Assembly (NCBI RefSeq): GCF_032854445.1
Contig: NC_088295.1
Span: 18,463,385-18,527,384 of the forward strand
Source: Liolophura sinensis
Lineage: Eukaryota; Mollusca; Polyplacophora; Chitonida; Chitonidae
Length of the DNA: 64,000 bases
Reading direction: 5' to 3'
The position numbers were made by a program, and so were the translations under genes. Position 1 is the first letter of the stretch. The number at the start of each line of letters is the position of its first letter. The notes beneath the pieces were generated by a model. That model worked only from the letters and a program-made list of their open reading frames with translations, ran no database searches and had not been told where the DNA came from. Positions 55,843 to 64,000 of the stretch are shown here, in pieces.

Positions 55843-57229
55843 TACATTAAACTTTTCTTATGTCGATGGCTGTTGATTGTGTGTACATTACTCATTTCTT
55901 ACACGTTGCTGACTGTCTTTGCCTTAATTCGTACACTTGAATTCGTACAAATTCTTTCAAGTCGATAAATGATTATATATACCTACGACTATTTCTAACA
56001 TTTCAGCAACTGATACCTATTTCTTTCACGTCGATTGCTGGTGATTTGGAGCCATTTCGTCGTGTATGACAATATGTGGATCTATACTCAATTACGTCAC
56101 AGCTATAAACATTTTATTTAGAATTACGTGTAAACAGAATGTTGTTGATACCTAATTTTGTTGATCCTCTTCACTCAGAACTATTGACAGTAGCTTATGG
56201 TAAGTGTAATAAAATTATATTCATTTCAAGCTGAATAATAACATATACATAAAGCGTACCTTAGCAGAATTCACCGATAATCGGTATGAGCTGGATGAAG
56301 AGAAAGACAAAGATGTCCTGTGGACCATCATGATACCATTGTGTATAATCAATGCACAAACTTAGTGACACAACAAGGGTGGAGGGCATAATTTATCTTG
56401 CAGGCTGTTGTTGACAGACACCAGCATATATCCAGATTAATGCACCGTGCATTATTAACATATAAAGTGCAGTTACGTTTGAATTTTGTTTTCTGCATAC
56501 TTGATATAGTATACAACGTCTTGTCAAGGTGATTAAATATGTTTTCATAGGAAAATCTTCCTCTTTTTACACAGGATATTGCATTTTCAGGAAAAATCGT
56601 GCGAGAATTATATAAAATATAGTCCAAAACGCAAAGGATATGCTTTCATCCTGGGAGAAAATTGAAGTTTTGGACAGAAAAGACAATGCACATCATCTCC
56701 GCAATGTCTAATCTTGTATCATATACGTAACATTTGTCCATTGAGAAACAACTAGAGGAACGCAGTGTATAGGTCCACAAATATGGACAGTGCGAATTCT
56801 CCCCTTTCTGCTAGAAAAGGGAATAGTATAATATTGTAACATATCCTTTTAAGAGAGTAGCCCCCCTGCATCTCCTGTACCGAGGGTTCATTCTATGATC
56901 CAGCCATACCTAATTACCTTGTCAGATCTGGATTTCAGTCTACGTATAGGCATAAGTACGCCTGCGTCACATTGTCACTGTACAGACACTAATGGCTTCA
57001 CGGTGTTCAATCAGTGCATTCGTTATATACCGCGGGATTCTAAAAATACTTACAGCACTCTGAACTGTGTATATATGAACAGAACATGTTAGAATGTTTT
57101 GCCAGAGTCCTTGAAGGCACTGACATTTTAGAACGACGCAGGGTTATAACGGGAGAAGCAATTAGCACACATATCTAAAACGCAATTTTGTAATTCGAAT
57201 TTCAAATTCATTCTTTGATTATTCTCAAT
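55843..57229. other. Non-coding stretch, nothing recognised
   Basis: Remnants of the preceding degenerate repeat extend to about 56050. The minus-strand frame at 56349-56627 (92 codons) has no visible domain. Confidence 0.45.
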
Positions 57230-57700
57230 ATATTACGCATTACTTATATATCAACGCTTGATGATTCTCTATAGGCTACATTGCCTATATAATACTTAAG
57301 TGTTGATGCTTATCTACATTACCCGGCATTACTTACATAATAATGTCTGATGATTATCACTACATTATCTATTTTATAGCTAACAACTGTCGATGGTTCT
57401 CTGCATTACCTAATCCATTACGCAATACACATGCGTGTATTTTGATGGTCGGTGATTCTTTACGTGTTATATACGCAGCGCACATGTATTCGATGATTTG
57501 TCATTATACGTTATACCTGAGACTATTATATACAATTATTATGTATATAATAGTCCCAGGATATACACAGTACACATGTATTATACGTTATATTCACTAT
57601 ACACAGGTATGTGTTGTGGCGGTTGGAGATTCTCTGTACGTCATGCAGTACACGAGTATTTTGAGCATTATAGTAATAATGATACACACTAATGCATACG
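57230..57700. repeat. Degenerate repeat with a 13-bp hairpin
   Basis: Variants of GATGATTCTCTAT and CATTAC recur between 57240 and 57430. GGTGATTCTTTACGT and GGAGATTCTCTGTACGT form a second pair at about 57451 and 57625. Inside is a perfect inverted repeat, GACTATTATATAC (57521-57533) and GTATATAATAGTC (57543-57555), with a 9-base loop. Confidence 0.6.
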
Positions 57701-58137
57701 CCATTATGGATGCGCAAACCTGTGCACAGTCGTTTCTAGTGAGTATACAGTGCAGCCATGAAGCTTGTACTTTGTGTCATTAACAGCGTATTGTGCGGCA
57801 GGTGCTCAGAATTGTGTGGTTGTACGCAACACAGTACTGTGCACTAGTCGTAACGTACCACACGTACAAGATAAAGCACAGCACGGCTTGGCTGCTGCTC
57901 TGTACCAAAAGTTTAAACCTGTGTGGTGCTGTTCAGTAGCCGTGCGCACTGTCAAGCGATGAAAGGTTCCTTCTTTAACTTCCGCCATTCGGTGTCACCC
58001 TTCAGGGCTTGACGATTTTTGCCACCTACAGTCCTATAATCACCATCATACATAGGTGAACCAGTCTTGAGTATGCAATAAAATACAAATTCAGTGAGTA
58101 AATAAATTCACAGACACTTCAAAATGAGTCACCATTC
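57701..58137. other. Non-coding stretch
   Basis: No domain-bearing frame or repeat is recognised. It lies 3' of the minus-strand FAXC-like gene. Confidence 0.4.
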
Positions 58138-58143
58138 TTTATT
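58138..58143 (-). terminator. Candidate poly(A) signal for the FAXC-like gene
   Basis: The minus strand reads AATAAA about 65 bases after a stop codon (58205-58207) that ends a possible terminal exon. Confidence 0.4.
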
Positions 58144-58204
58144 TCAAAAACATATAGTCACCATTTTTCAAATGTTACATATTCAACTCTTTGATGAGAA
58201 ATTT

Positions 58205-58290
58205 TCATGAGAATGCTGACTTAAAGAAATCGAACATCTCGTCCAAAGTAGGATATGTGTAAGTACATGTATGATAACGGCTTGCCTTTT
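58205..58290 (-). CDS. Candidate terminal exon of the FAXC-like gene
   Basis: The frame ends YPTLDEMFDFFKSAFS and a stop, with a poly(A) signal 65 bases on. The YP-x-x-DEM pattern resembles the tail that follows the C-terminal GST helices in this family. Acceptor and phase are unresolved: the best AG, CACCGCAG near 58305, gives another frame. Confidence 0.3.
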
Positions 58291-61200
58291 TTGATACCCT
58301 TGCCACCCTGCGGTGAATGAAACTCCAACTTGATCGAAGTCATTATACAGAGGTTACAAGGAGTGTTCTTACTTATGAACAGAAATCATAGCAGATATAC
58401 ATGTAATGAGCATACGGAGTAGAATAACAAGATCATAAATGAGCAACTAATTTAAATCCACTGTTGTTGAGATTGTGTCGCAAATATATCACCTATACTA
58501 CGTTCCAACCAGGGTAATTCACAGTTTTTTTCGGACAATTTTTTATGAATTCAATCACTGAGTTTGCACCTAGTATTTACGATAATATTCAGCGTTCCCG
58601 TCATTCACAGCCCTTTTGGACAATTCCTGATGAGTAGTGCCATTACTTAGCCTGGACCTAGCATTTACGAGAGTATTCGGTCTATGGTCTAGAGTTTTAC
58701 AAGGCTGTTTTGTTTTGACCACAAACTCCGGACTACTGATATCGCATTGTAGGCAGGTTGCTGATAACACCTCCCATCGGCAGGTGCTTGATGAGGTGGG
58801 GTGGCTTTATCCGACCTTCTGTACTAGTACGTTAAATAACTTTGAGTTTGATGTAATAATAAAACACATACATTGGAATTGTTTTTTTTTCTAGAAGCTT
58901 ACCAAATAGCTTAAAGAACTGCCCTTGAAACTTTATTTAAGACATCTTCATATTGTTGAGTGTTTCACCAGGAAGTTAAGCGAACGAAGAGTTGTTCCCT
59001 GCCCATTTAGTTGTTGCCGTTGAATGTTTTTCCGGTAGTAATGCAAGATTCCCAGTCTGGCCAAAACTTCTCCTTCATTCTGCCACAGAAAGACACCAGG
59101 TTTGGACATTTTTCTGGAAGGACAAATGTAGTTGTAAAAGGTTATACCAACATTCCAGCAGTGTAGGTCAACAAGTATATTGTTTATCCGATAGTTTTCA
59201 CTCAGTGGTATTTATTGTTCTGACTGACAGCGAGCTTGTATCAGTCAGTAGAGTGTTGTAGTTGCCGAGTGATTGGTGGGGTGGTACGCTTACATTTGGC
59301 GATATGAATGTCTGTACTCAGTTTTCACCTATATAGTATTACTAATTAACAGCTGCGTGTGGCATCTTCTTCCCTAAAAAAAACCCAGCGAGCTCTTGGC
59401 AGGGATGCCCCCACATTTACATGATACCTGATAATTATGAAATAGGGCAAGTGGAAGATAATCTTGGAGAACACACATGGAAAGACACATATAAGATGTA
59501 AGTCAAATTTGTGCTGGACAATAAAAAGCCTGTGGTTGAATATGGCGTGTTTTGTGCGTGTGTATTGCAATATTCGTAGTGTTGTTGCTTAACAGCGCTG
59601 ACGCTCACGGAAATGGATACTCTGTCAACTGGTTGTAGATAATGAACATTGGCATACTCGTCACATTATCTTGTGCATAGATGTCTAATATGAGGATTCA
59701 GCAACCTGCGGATGGTTGTGGCCAGGGTTTCCGCCGGGCTCAGCCCGGCCCGGTTTCTTCCCACTATATCGCATGCCGCCGTCGTATAAGTGAAATATTC
59801 TTGAGTACGGCGTAAAACACCAATCCAATAAATAAATAAATAATATGTACACGTATACATGTTCTCACCTTTAACAAAAATCTCGTGCGGAGAGCCGGGC
59901 ATGTGCCAGATCATCTGAGAAACCATGCCGAAGACCGTACAGTCTACCTCTGTAGGATGGTCTCCCATGAAGAATTCCTTGTCGCCTATATGAACAGAAA
60001 ATTTAATGACAGCAAATACTGATAACATAATGTACATGTATATAGGTATAGGCCTATAAATCGAGTCTTATTCTGCCAAGGTTGTATTGTGATCAGCTGA
60101 CGACTGTTTTGTGTGACGGTGGTATCTGCAAGAATACGATGTAGGATTTCATTCCCGCTAAAATGATGCACTAGTCTCCATATTTCTAGTGCAATGTTAT
60201 CACGTTGTTGAAAGTCTATCTGTATTTCTTTCTAAAACAATTCAATTCTATGTTACCTGATTCGTGTGCTTATGGAAGCCGGATAAAGCCATCGTCGTAC
60301 CATCGTTCCATGGCGCGAAGCGATGGCAAGAAACTAGCATCGTCCCATCGCTTCGTGCCATCTTGTCATCGTTTTGCATCATCTTCCCACCGGCTTTAGG
60401 GCAAGTGACGTGTTGCATTATGGTACACACATATTATCATTATTACAGTCTTTGAGCCAGTCACATTTATTCAGCCAACTGTAAAATCAGGTACCAAAAT
60501 TGCCTGTCGCTAGTGATACCCAACACCACAAACTTTACACACTGATATGTTAGTTTATACAATTGCAAGGAAAATGCAGTTAGAATAATTTTTCTAATTC
60601 ATAATGTTAAACTCCAGAAGCGTGGTTTCCACACCAAGAACGCATTGCCTCGGGTGACGTCATCATTATTCAAAGAACAAGTGGCATGCCGTGCAATAGG
60701 CGTGGAGAGCAATTTTTTTTTTACAATAGATGCACCAACATGCATGGCGTTTACAAACACCCAACTCTAAAACCATACTGCCGTGAGATCATACATTACA
60801 AGAGATAAAATAAAATTCATGTATGAAGGTTATATACTAAAACGTGCGAACAATGTGAAATATGGATGTGTCAGAGACAAATTTAGATTGAAGTTGATAG
60901 CAGCCTAAGTAACATCGTCAAAACATATAAACTCCCTCCAATATCCAGCATGTCACTGTTTTTTTCAATAATTAATGAGGCCACCTGAGGCAATGAGTTA
61001 TTGCCGTCGAAACTGAGCTTGTATAGTTTAACAATATGAATTAGAAAAAGTGTTTTAACTTTATTTTTTGTGAAAGAATATGGACTCCCAACATATTCAT
61101 ATATATATAGCATGAATTTCAGTAACTATAGTATGCCAAACTTTACAGACAGTTGCATTTAGGTGACTGGCTGAAAGACTATAGTTAAGAATAAACCCTC

Positions 61201-63712
61201 GGCACAAATCCATATGGGTATGTATAAAATATATAAACACATCAGTAGCGGGAAATGAAAGTAAAGACAACAATGCACTGCTCTGGTCACGTGAGTATTC
61301 TTAGCACGCTAGCATCGTACCATCGTGTCATCGCTTCGTGCCATCGTGTCATCGCTTCACATCATCGCGCCATCGCCGGGCGATGGAACGATGGTAGGCC
61401 TACGATAGCCTTTCCCGCTTCCATATGTGCTTGTTTGGCTACCATGAGTAAAGGAAAGAGTTACTCACATTTCGCTTTTAATACAATATACCTACCGAGG
61501 AAATCGGAGAGAGCGGTTATATCCGCCTTGCCGATGGTCCAGATATCCTGAGGGCTGTGACGACCGATGCCGTGTCCCCACATCTCCTTACGGATTGTCC
61601 GCTGTAGAGTTTTGTGACCAGCCACAGTTTGAAATCCTGTGTACGGCAGAACAGATCTGAGAGGGTCCCAGATCTTCGCTGAAAGTCACAGCGCACATAG
61701 ACCAGTACAGATTCTCCTCAGTCATCTTCTGGAAGGCCCTTGCCGTCGCCCTTTCTTCAGGCTTCAGCTTTGCGTTGACATCTATTCCTAATTCCCGACT
61801 CAGGTAGTCTATGGCAAGCTGAGAATCCTCGATCTTCACACCTCTGTACTCAATCCAAGGTGTCTTTCCCTTCCGAGGAAAACTTCGCGGAGTGATCATT
61901 CTACAAATGGCATGTGAGGGATATTAGTTTTGCAGCAAGAAGATAGTTATTTAACAATACTGTCTTAGTCTCTTGCACATCCCTGCACAACTGGAGAGTT
62001 GAACAGACATATTTAAACGCCATCAAAAGATTTGGCTATGTGAAGTTCAGCTGAGATCAGGACTAAAGACGCGATAGCCTGGTGAGAGTCGAACGCGATT
62101 GAGTGTAAAATATCATGAAAATGTCGTTCTTTGTTCTTTGTCACATAAAATGTCGTATGGTCGATTTGTGTAAAATATTGCATAGGCGCGTTGGTCAACT
62201 TTTAAAGTTAAACTGTCGTGTTGGCGCCCAGGCGCTTTGAGGTCAAAGGGCCAAAGCGACATTTTAAACTTCCTTCTGGTCAAAAAAAAAAGATACGCGC
62301 ATGCACACATCTGCAAACTCCTTGCAGATCAGTCACCGGAGTTTGTACTCAGCGAAACTGAAGAAAATCAGGAAAATCCCAGCTGGTGGAATTCACGAAA
62401 GGCGACATTTAAAGATGTCAACCTTTTTTATTTCAGTGACAAAATGTGGGAGAAACGCGCCATTTTACACTAAAATATCAGAGCGACAATGCAACATTTT
62501 AAGTTGCAACACGCGTTGGTGTGTTGTCAGTAAATGTATCTTAAAGTAGAAAACCGCGTCAATTTAAAGTTCTCTTCCCCTTCTGCTCGACAAAGCGATA
62601 TTTTGTTTATCAGAAGTGTATCCAAATAAAGGACGACAGAGCAACAACTTGAATTTTGTAGCAAGGCTACCAGAGAGTCCGCCCGTGTACGAGACACATG
62701 AATACAAAACTTACCGCTCGTGCTACTGTGCGGTTCATGCGCGCTAAACCTGAGCTCAATGCATGCACCACTTTTTAATACATCACCCCTAATACCTTGC
62801 GTCGATGAATTGTCGTGTACCTCGACGGCCCGGCCGAGCGATGGAAACAGTAAACTTACATAAGTGTAAGGCCGGGTTGACCCAGAGCTAGATCGTTGGA
62901 AGCAAATAGCAGGTATGAGGACCACTATCCCAGCCAATCAGGTGAGTGTAACGCTTGTGTTTTCATCCCGGTTGAATGCAAAATCCCCGATAGCTTGCTG
63001 ATAAACCTAACCAAAGGATCGCTTTTACCAACATTAAAATATCTGATCGATAAGGTTGTAGTTCTTTGATCTGTTTGAAAAATTTCAACAAAATGATATA
63101 AGAAATAAAATAATTGAAACAGGATACATTTGTTTTTTATTCTCGTTCCTTGCAGAAAATTATACTAATGAAGGAACAAACACGCGACCTCCATGACGGC
63201 TTAACAAACGACATTTACTATTATATATGTTGGTTTCTAATTTTAAGATCACTAAAGGAGGCTTGCTAATTTGAAGAGAGGAGGTAAGCTGAGTTCATTT
63301 CATCGTAATACTTTTGCCTTTGTTTTAAGATCGAAGAAAATAAACTCCACCTTGTTATCGTCTGGTGTTTAAGTATTAATATTTAAATGTGTGTGCATTT
63401 AAATACTACATTTCTATTGTTTCAAAATTTTAGCGCATTCCTACTATCGTCCAAAAATAATTCAAAACGTCGAAAGGGCTGTCTTAAATGTTACGTTACG
63501 CATATATTACAGATTGTTCGTTCACAGAACAAAAGAGCTCGTTTCGTCAATGTGGCAGACCTACCATGTACGGAATTTTCGCCATCCGCAAAAATGTTTC
63601 CAGTTTGACAGGGAATGGAGATGGACTTGGAGCATGAGGGCCTCTGCCTATCTGGTACAAAACAACCAATGGTTCATCCATATCACTGGAAGTCTTGGAA
63701 TCCGGGTGACAT
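58205..63712 (-). CDS. FAXC: FAXC-like gene (failed axon connections family, GST fold), broken frame, 5' end not found
   Basis: Members of this family carry a metaxin-like GST N- and C-domain and are linked in flies to axon development. Three exons are clear on the minus strand. Exon 63565-63712 holds the thioredoxin-like start (RGPHAPSPSPFPVKLETFLR, MAKIPYM). Exon 61496-61900 holds GKTPWIEYRGVKIEDSQLAI and EENLYWSM, then the MWGHGIGRHS helix and ALSDFLG. Exon 59869-59985 holds GDKEFFMGDHPTEVDCTVFG and MVSQMIWHMPGSPHEIFVKG. A terminal exon ending at 58205 is likely but unproven. The exon phases agree (0, 1, 1). The central exon needs three frame changes to read through. The usual N-terminal membrane segment would lie upstream of 63712; I could not identify it. 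It could be a real gene with sequence errors or a decaying copy. Confidence 0.8.
59690..59845 (+). mobile_element. 5'-truncated SINE in the FAXC-like gene
   Basis: GCAACCTGCGGATGGTTGTG, GGGCTCAGCCCGGC, GCCGTCGTATAAGTGAAATA and CGGCGTAAAACACCAATC with an AAATAAATAAATAA tail. It is antisense to the host gene, just past the donor at 59868. Confidence 0.9.
59869..59985 (-). CDS. FAXC: FAXC-like exon with the GDKEFFMGD motif
   Basis: Acceptor TTCATATAG, phase 1 in. Codes for the late GST C-domain, GDKEFFMGDHPTEVDCTVFG to PHEIFVKG. Ends in phase 1 at AAAG|GTGAGA. The D-x2-x-FG pattern (VDCTVFG) is the family signature here. No frame break. Confidence 0.88.
60262..60405. repeat. CATCG-rich palindromic minisatellite, copy 1
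   Basis: CATCG recurs at about 10-base steps (CCATCGTCGTACCATCG, CATCGTCCCATCGCTTCGTG, CCATCTTGTCATCG). The block starts with GGAAGCCGGATAAAGCC and ends with an approximate inverse, CACCGGCTTTAGG. It lies in an intron of the FAXC-like gene; a relative lies at 61300-61436. Confidence 0.8.
60980..61190. repeat. Dispersed repeat, relative of 22490-22720
   Basis: GGCAATGAGTTATTGCCGTC, GAAACTGAGCTTGTATAG and later CTTTACAGACAGTTG line up in order with the segment at 22490-22720, in the same orientation. Confidence 0.65.
61300..61436. repeat. CATCG-rich palindromic minisatellite, copy 2 (inverted)
   Basis: GCATCGTACCATCGTGTC, ATCGCTTCGTGCCATCG and CATCGCTTCACATCATCG, then an inverse arm (CCGGGCGATGGAACGATGG) and CCCGCTTCCATATGTGC. 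The right end is the inverse of the left end of copy 1 (GTGCTTATGGAAGCCGG), so the two face each other about 0.9 kb apart. Confidence 0.8.
61496..61900 (-). CDS. FAXC: FAXC-like central exon with three frame breaks
   Basis: Acceptor CATTTGTAG, phase 0 in. The first 13 codons read NDHSAKFSSEGK. A +1 base in GGAAGGGAAAGAC (61862-61874) then moves to the frame TPWIEYRGVKIEDSQLAIDY to FSEDLG. A second shift near 61660-61672 leads to LSDLFCRTQDFKLWLVTK, and a third near 61607-61616 (an A run) to LQRTIRKEMWGHGIGRHSPQ and IGKADITALSDFLG. Ends in phase 1 at CTCG|GTAGGT. Confidence 0.8.
61901..63564. other. Intron of the FAXC-like gene
   Basis: GT follows 63565 and AG precedes 61900, giving a 1.66-kb intron. 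The frames inside it, including 136 codons at 62527-62937 (minus), show no domain. No element is recognised. Confidence 0.6.
63565..63712 (-). CDS. FAXC: FAXC-like N-terminal exon
   Basis: Acceptor TTTTCCCTTTGTAG, phase 2 in. Codes for CHPDSKTSSDMDEPLVVLYQ, IGRGPHAPSPSPFPVKLETF and LRMAKIPYM, the thioredoxin-like strand and helix where FAXC proteins have LHQF-RGP-x3-S-SPF-x-LKLE. Ends in phase 0 at ATG|GTAGGT. Confidence 0.88.
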
Positions 63713-64000
63713 CTACAAAGGGAAAACATCTTCAGCAAGTTAGAACCGTGCAATCAGCACCCTGCAATCAGCACGGAAAGTCGGACAGATCTAGAAAGAC
63801 CTCAAGACGGAGGCTCCTTGCGATTTGCCGAAGCTCTAAGGCACGTGGTACTATAACAGCTTAGTTAACGTTGCTTCTCAGCCATTCCTCGCCATGTAGT
63901 AATCCATAGTTAGGGCCCAATCAAAGCGTCTTCTGGAGCTTCCCCATATGATTAAACCACTGACAGAAAGCAGCTTTCTACCTATAATCTCCATTACAAC
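63713..64000. other. Upstream intron of the FAXC-like gene to the window edge
   Basis: Nothing coding is recognised. The exon expected to carry the membrane segment and start codon must lie beyond the right edge or is not recognisable. Confidence 0.4.

Noticed and set aside
57343-57783. 146-codon frame rich in Ile, Tyr, Thr and Met
   Set aside because: Lies in a degenerate AT-rich repeat, with overlapping frames on both strands and no domain.
62527-62937. 136-codon minus-strand frame in the FAXC-like intron
   Set aside because: No recognisable domain, and flanked by good splice sites of the host gene that skip it.

Overview
The window is animal nuclear DNA, not microbial. It is AT-rich, dominated by non-coding sequence, and its genes are split by GT-AG introns. 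The repeat content includes several satellites and many copies of a tRNA-derived SINE whose 3' end carries the motif AAATATTCTTGAGTA and a (AAAT)n tail. That SINE type, together with the ribosomal protein sequence, suggests a marine lophotrochozoan, most likely a mollusc. The species cannot be fixed from the sequence alone.

Layout. From 1 to 4.7 kb lies an 85-bp satellite with decayed flanks. From 6.7 to 7.6 kb (minus strand) is the first coding exon of a high-affinity choline transporter (SLC5A7/CHT1 family). Its splice donor is reiterated about ten times in a 64-bp tandem array. From 8 to 14.5 kb I see no gene. From 14.5 to 18.8 kb is a 49-bp satellite with a SINE inserted in it. From 19 to 30 kb the DNA is non-coding, with a 440-bp duplication, a 54-bp minisatellite and scattered SINE-like repeats. 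From 30.5 to 31.8 kb is a collapsed Ty3/gypsy-type retrotransposon, followed by a THAP-like zinc-finger fragment and more SINEs.

From 35.1 to 44.6 kb (minus strand) is a complete seven-exon RPL18 gene coding for 188 residues. Head to head with it, from 45.3 to 51.0 kb (plus strand), is a six-exon sphingosine kinase gene. One missing base interrupts its GSGNAL nucleotide-binding motif. The introns and flanks of these two genes carry three inverted-repeat elements (43.65-43.84, 47.30-48.38 and 51.45-52.38 kb). From 52.4 to 58 kb are degenerate repeats and SINEs. From 58.2 to 63.7 kb (minus strand) is a GST-fold gene of the 'failed axon connections' (FAXC) family, with three reading-frame breaks in its central exon.

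The four genes belong to unrelated pathways: choline uptake, translation, sphingolipid signalling and a neuronal GST-like protein. I see no joint system beyond the shared 5' region of RPL18 and sphingosine kinase. The most unusual structure is the tandem array that copies an exon end together with its splice donor.
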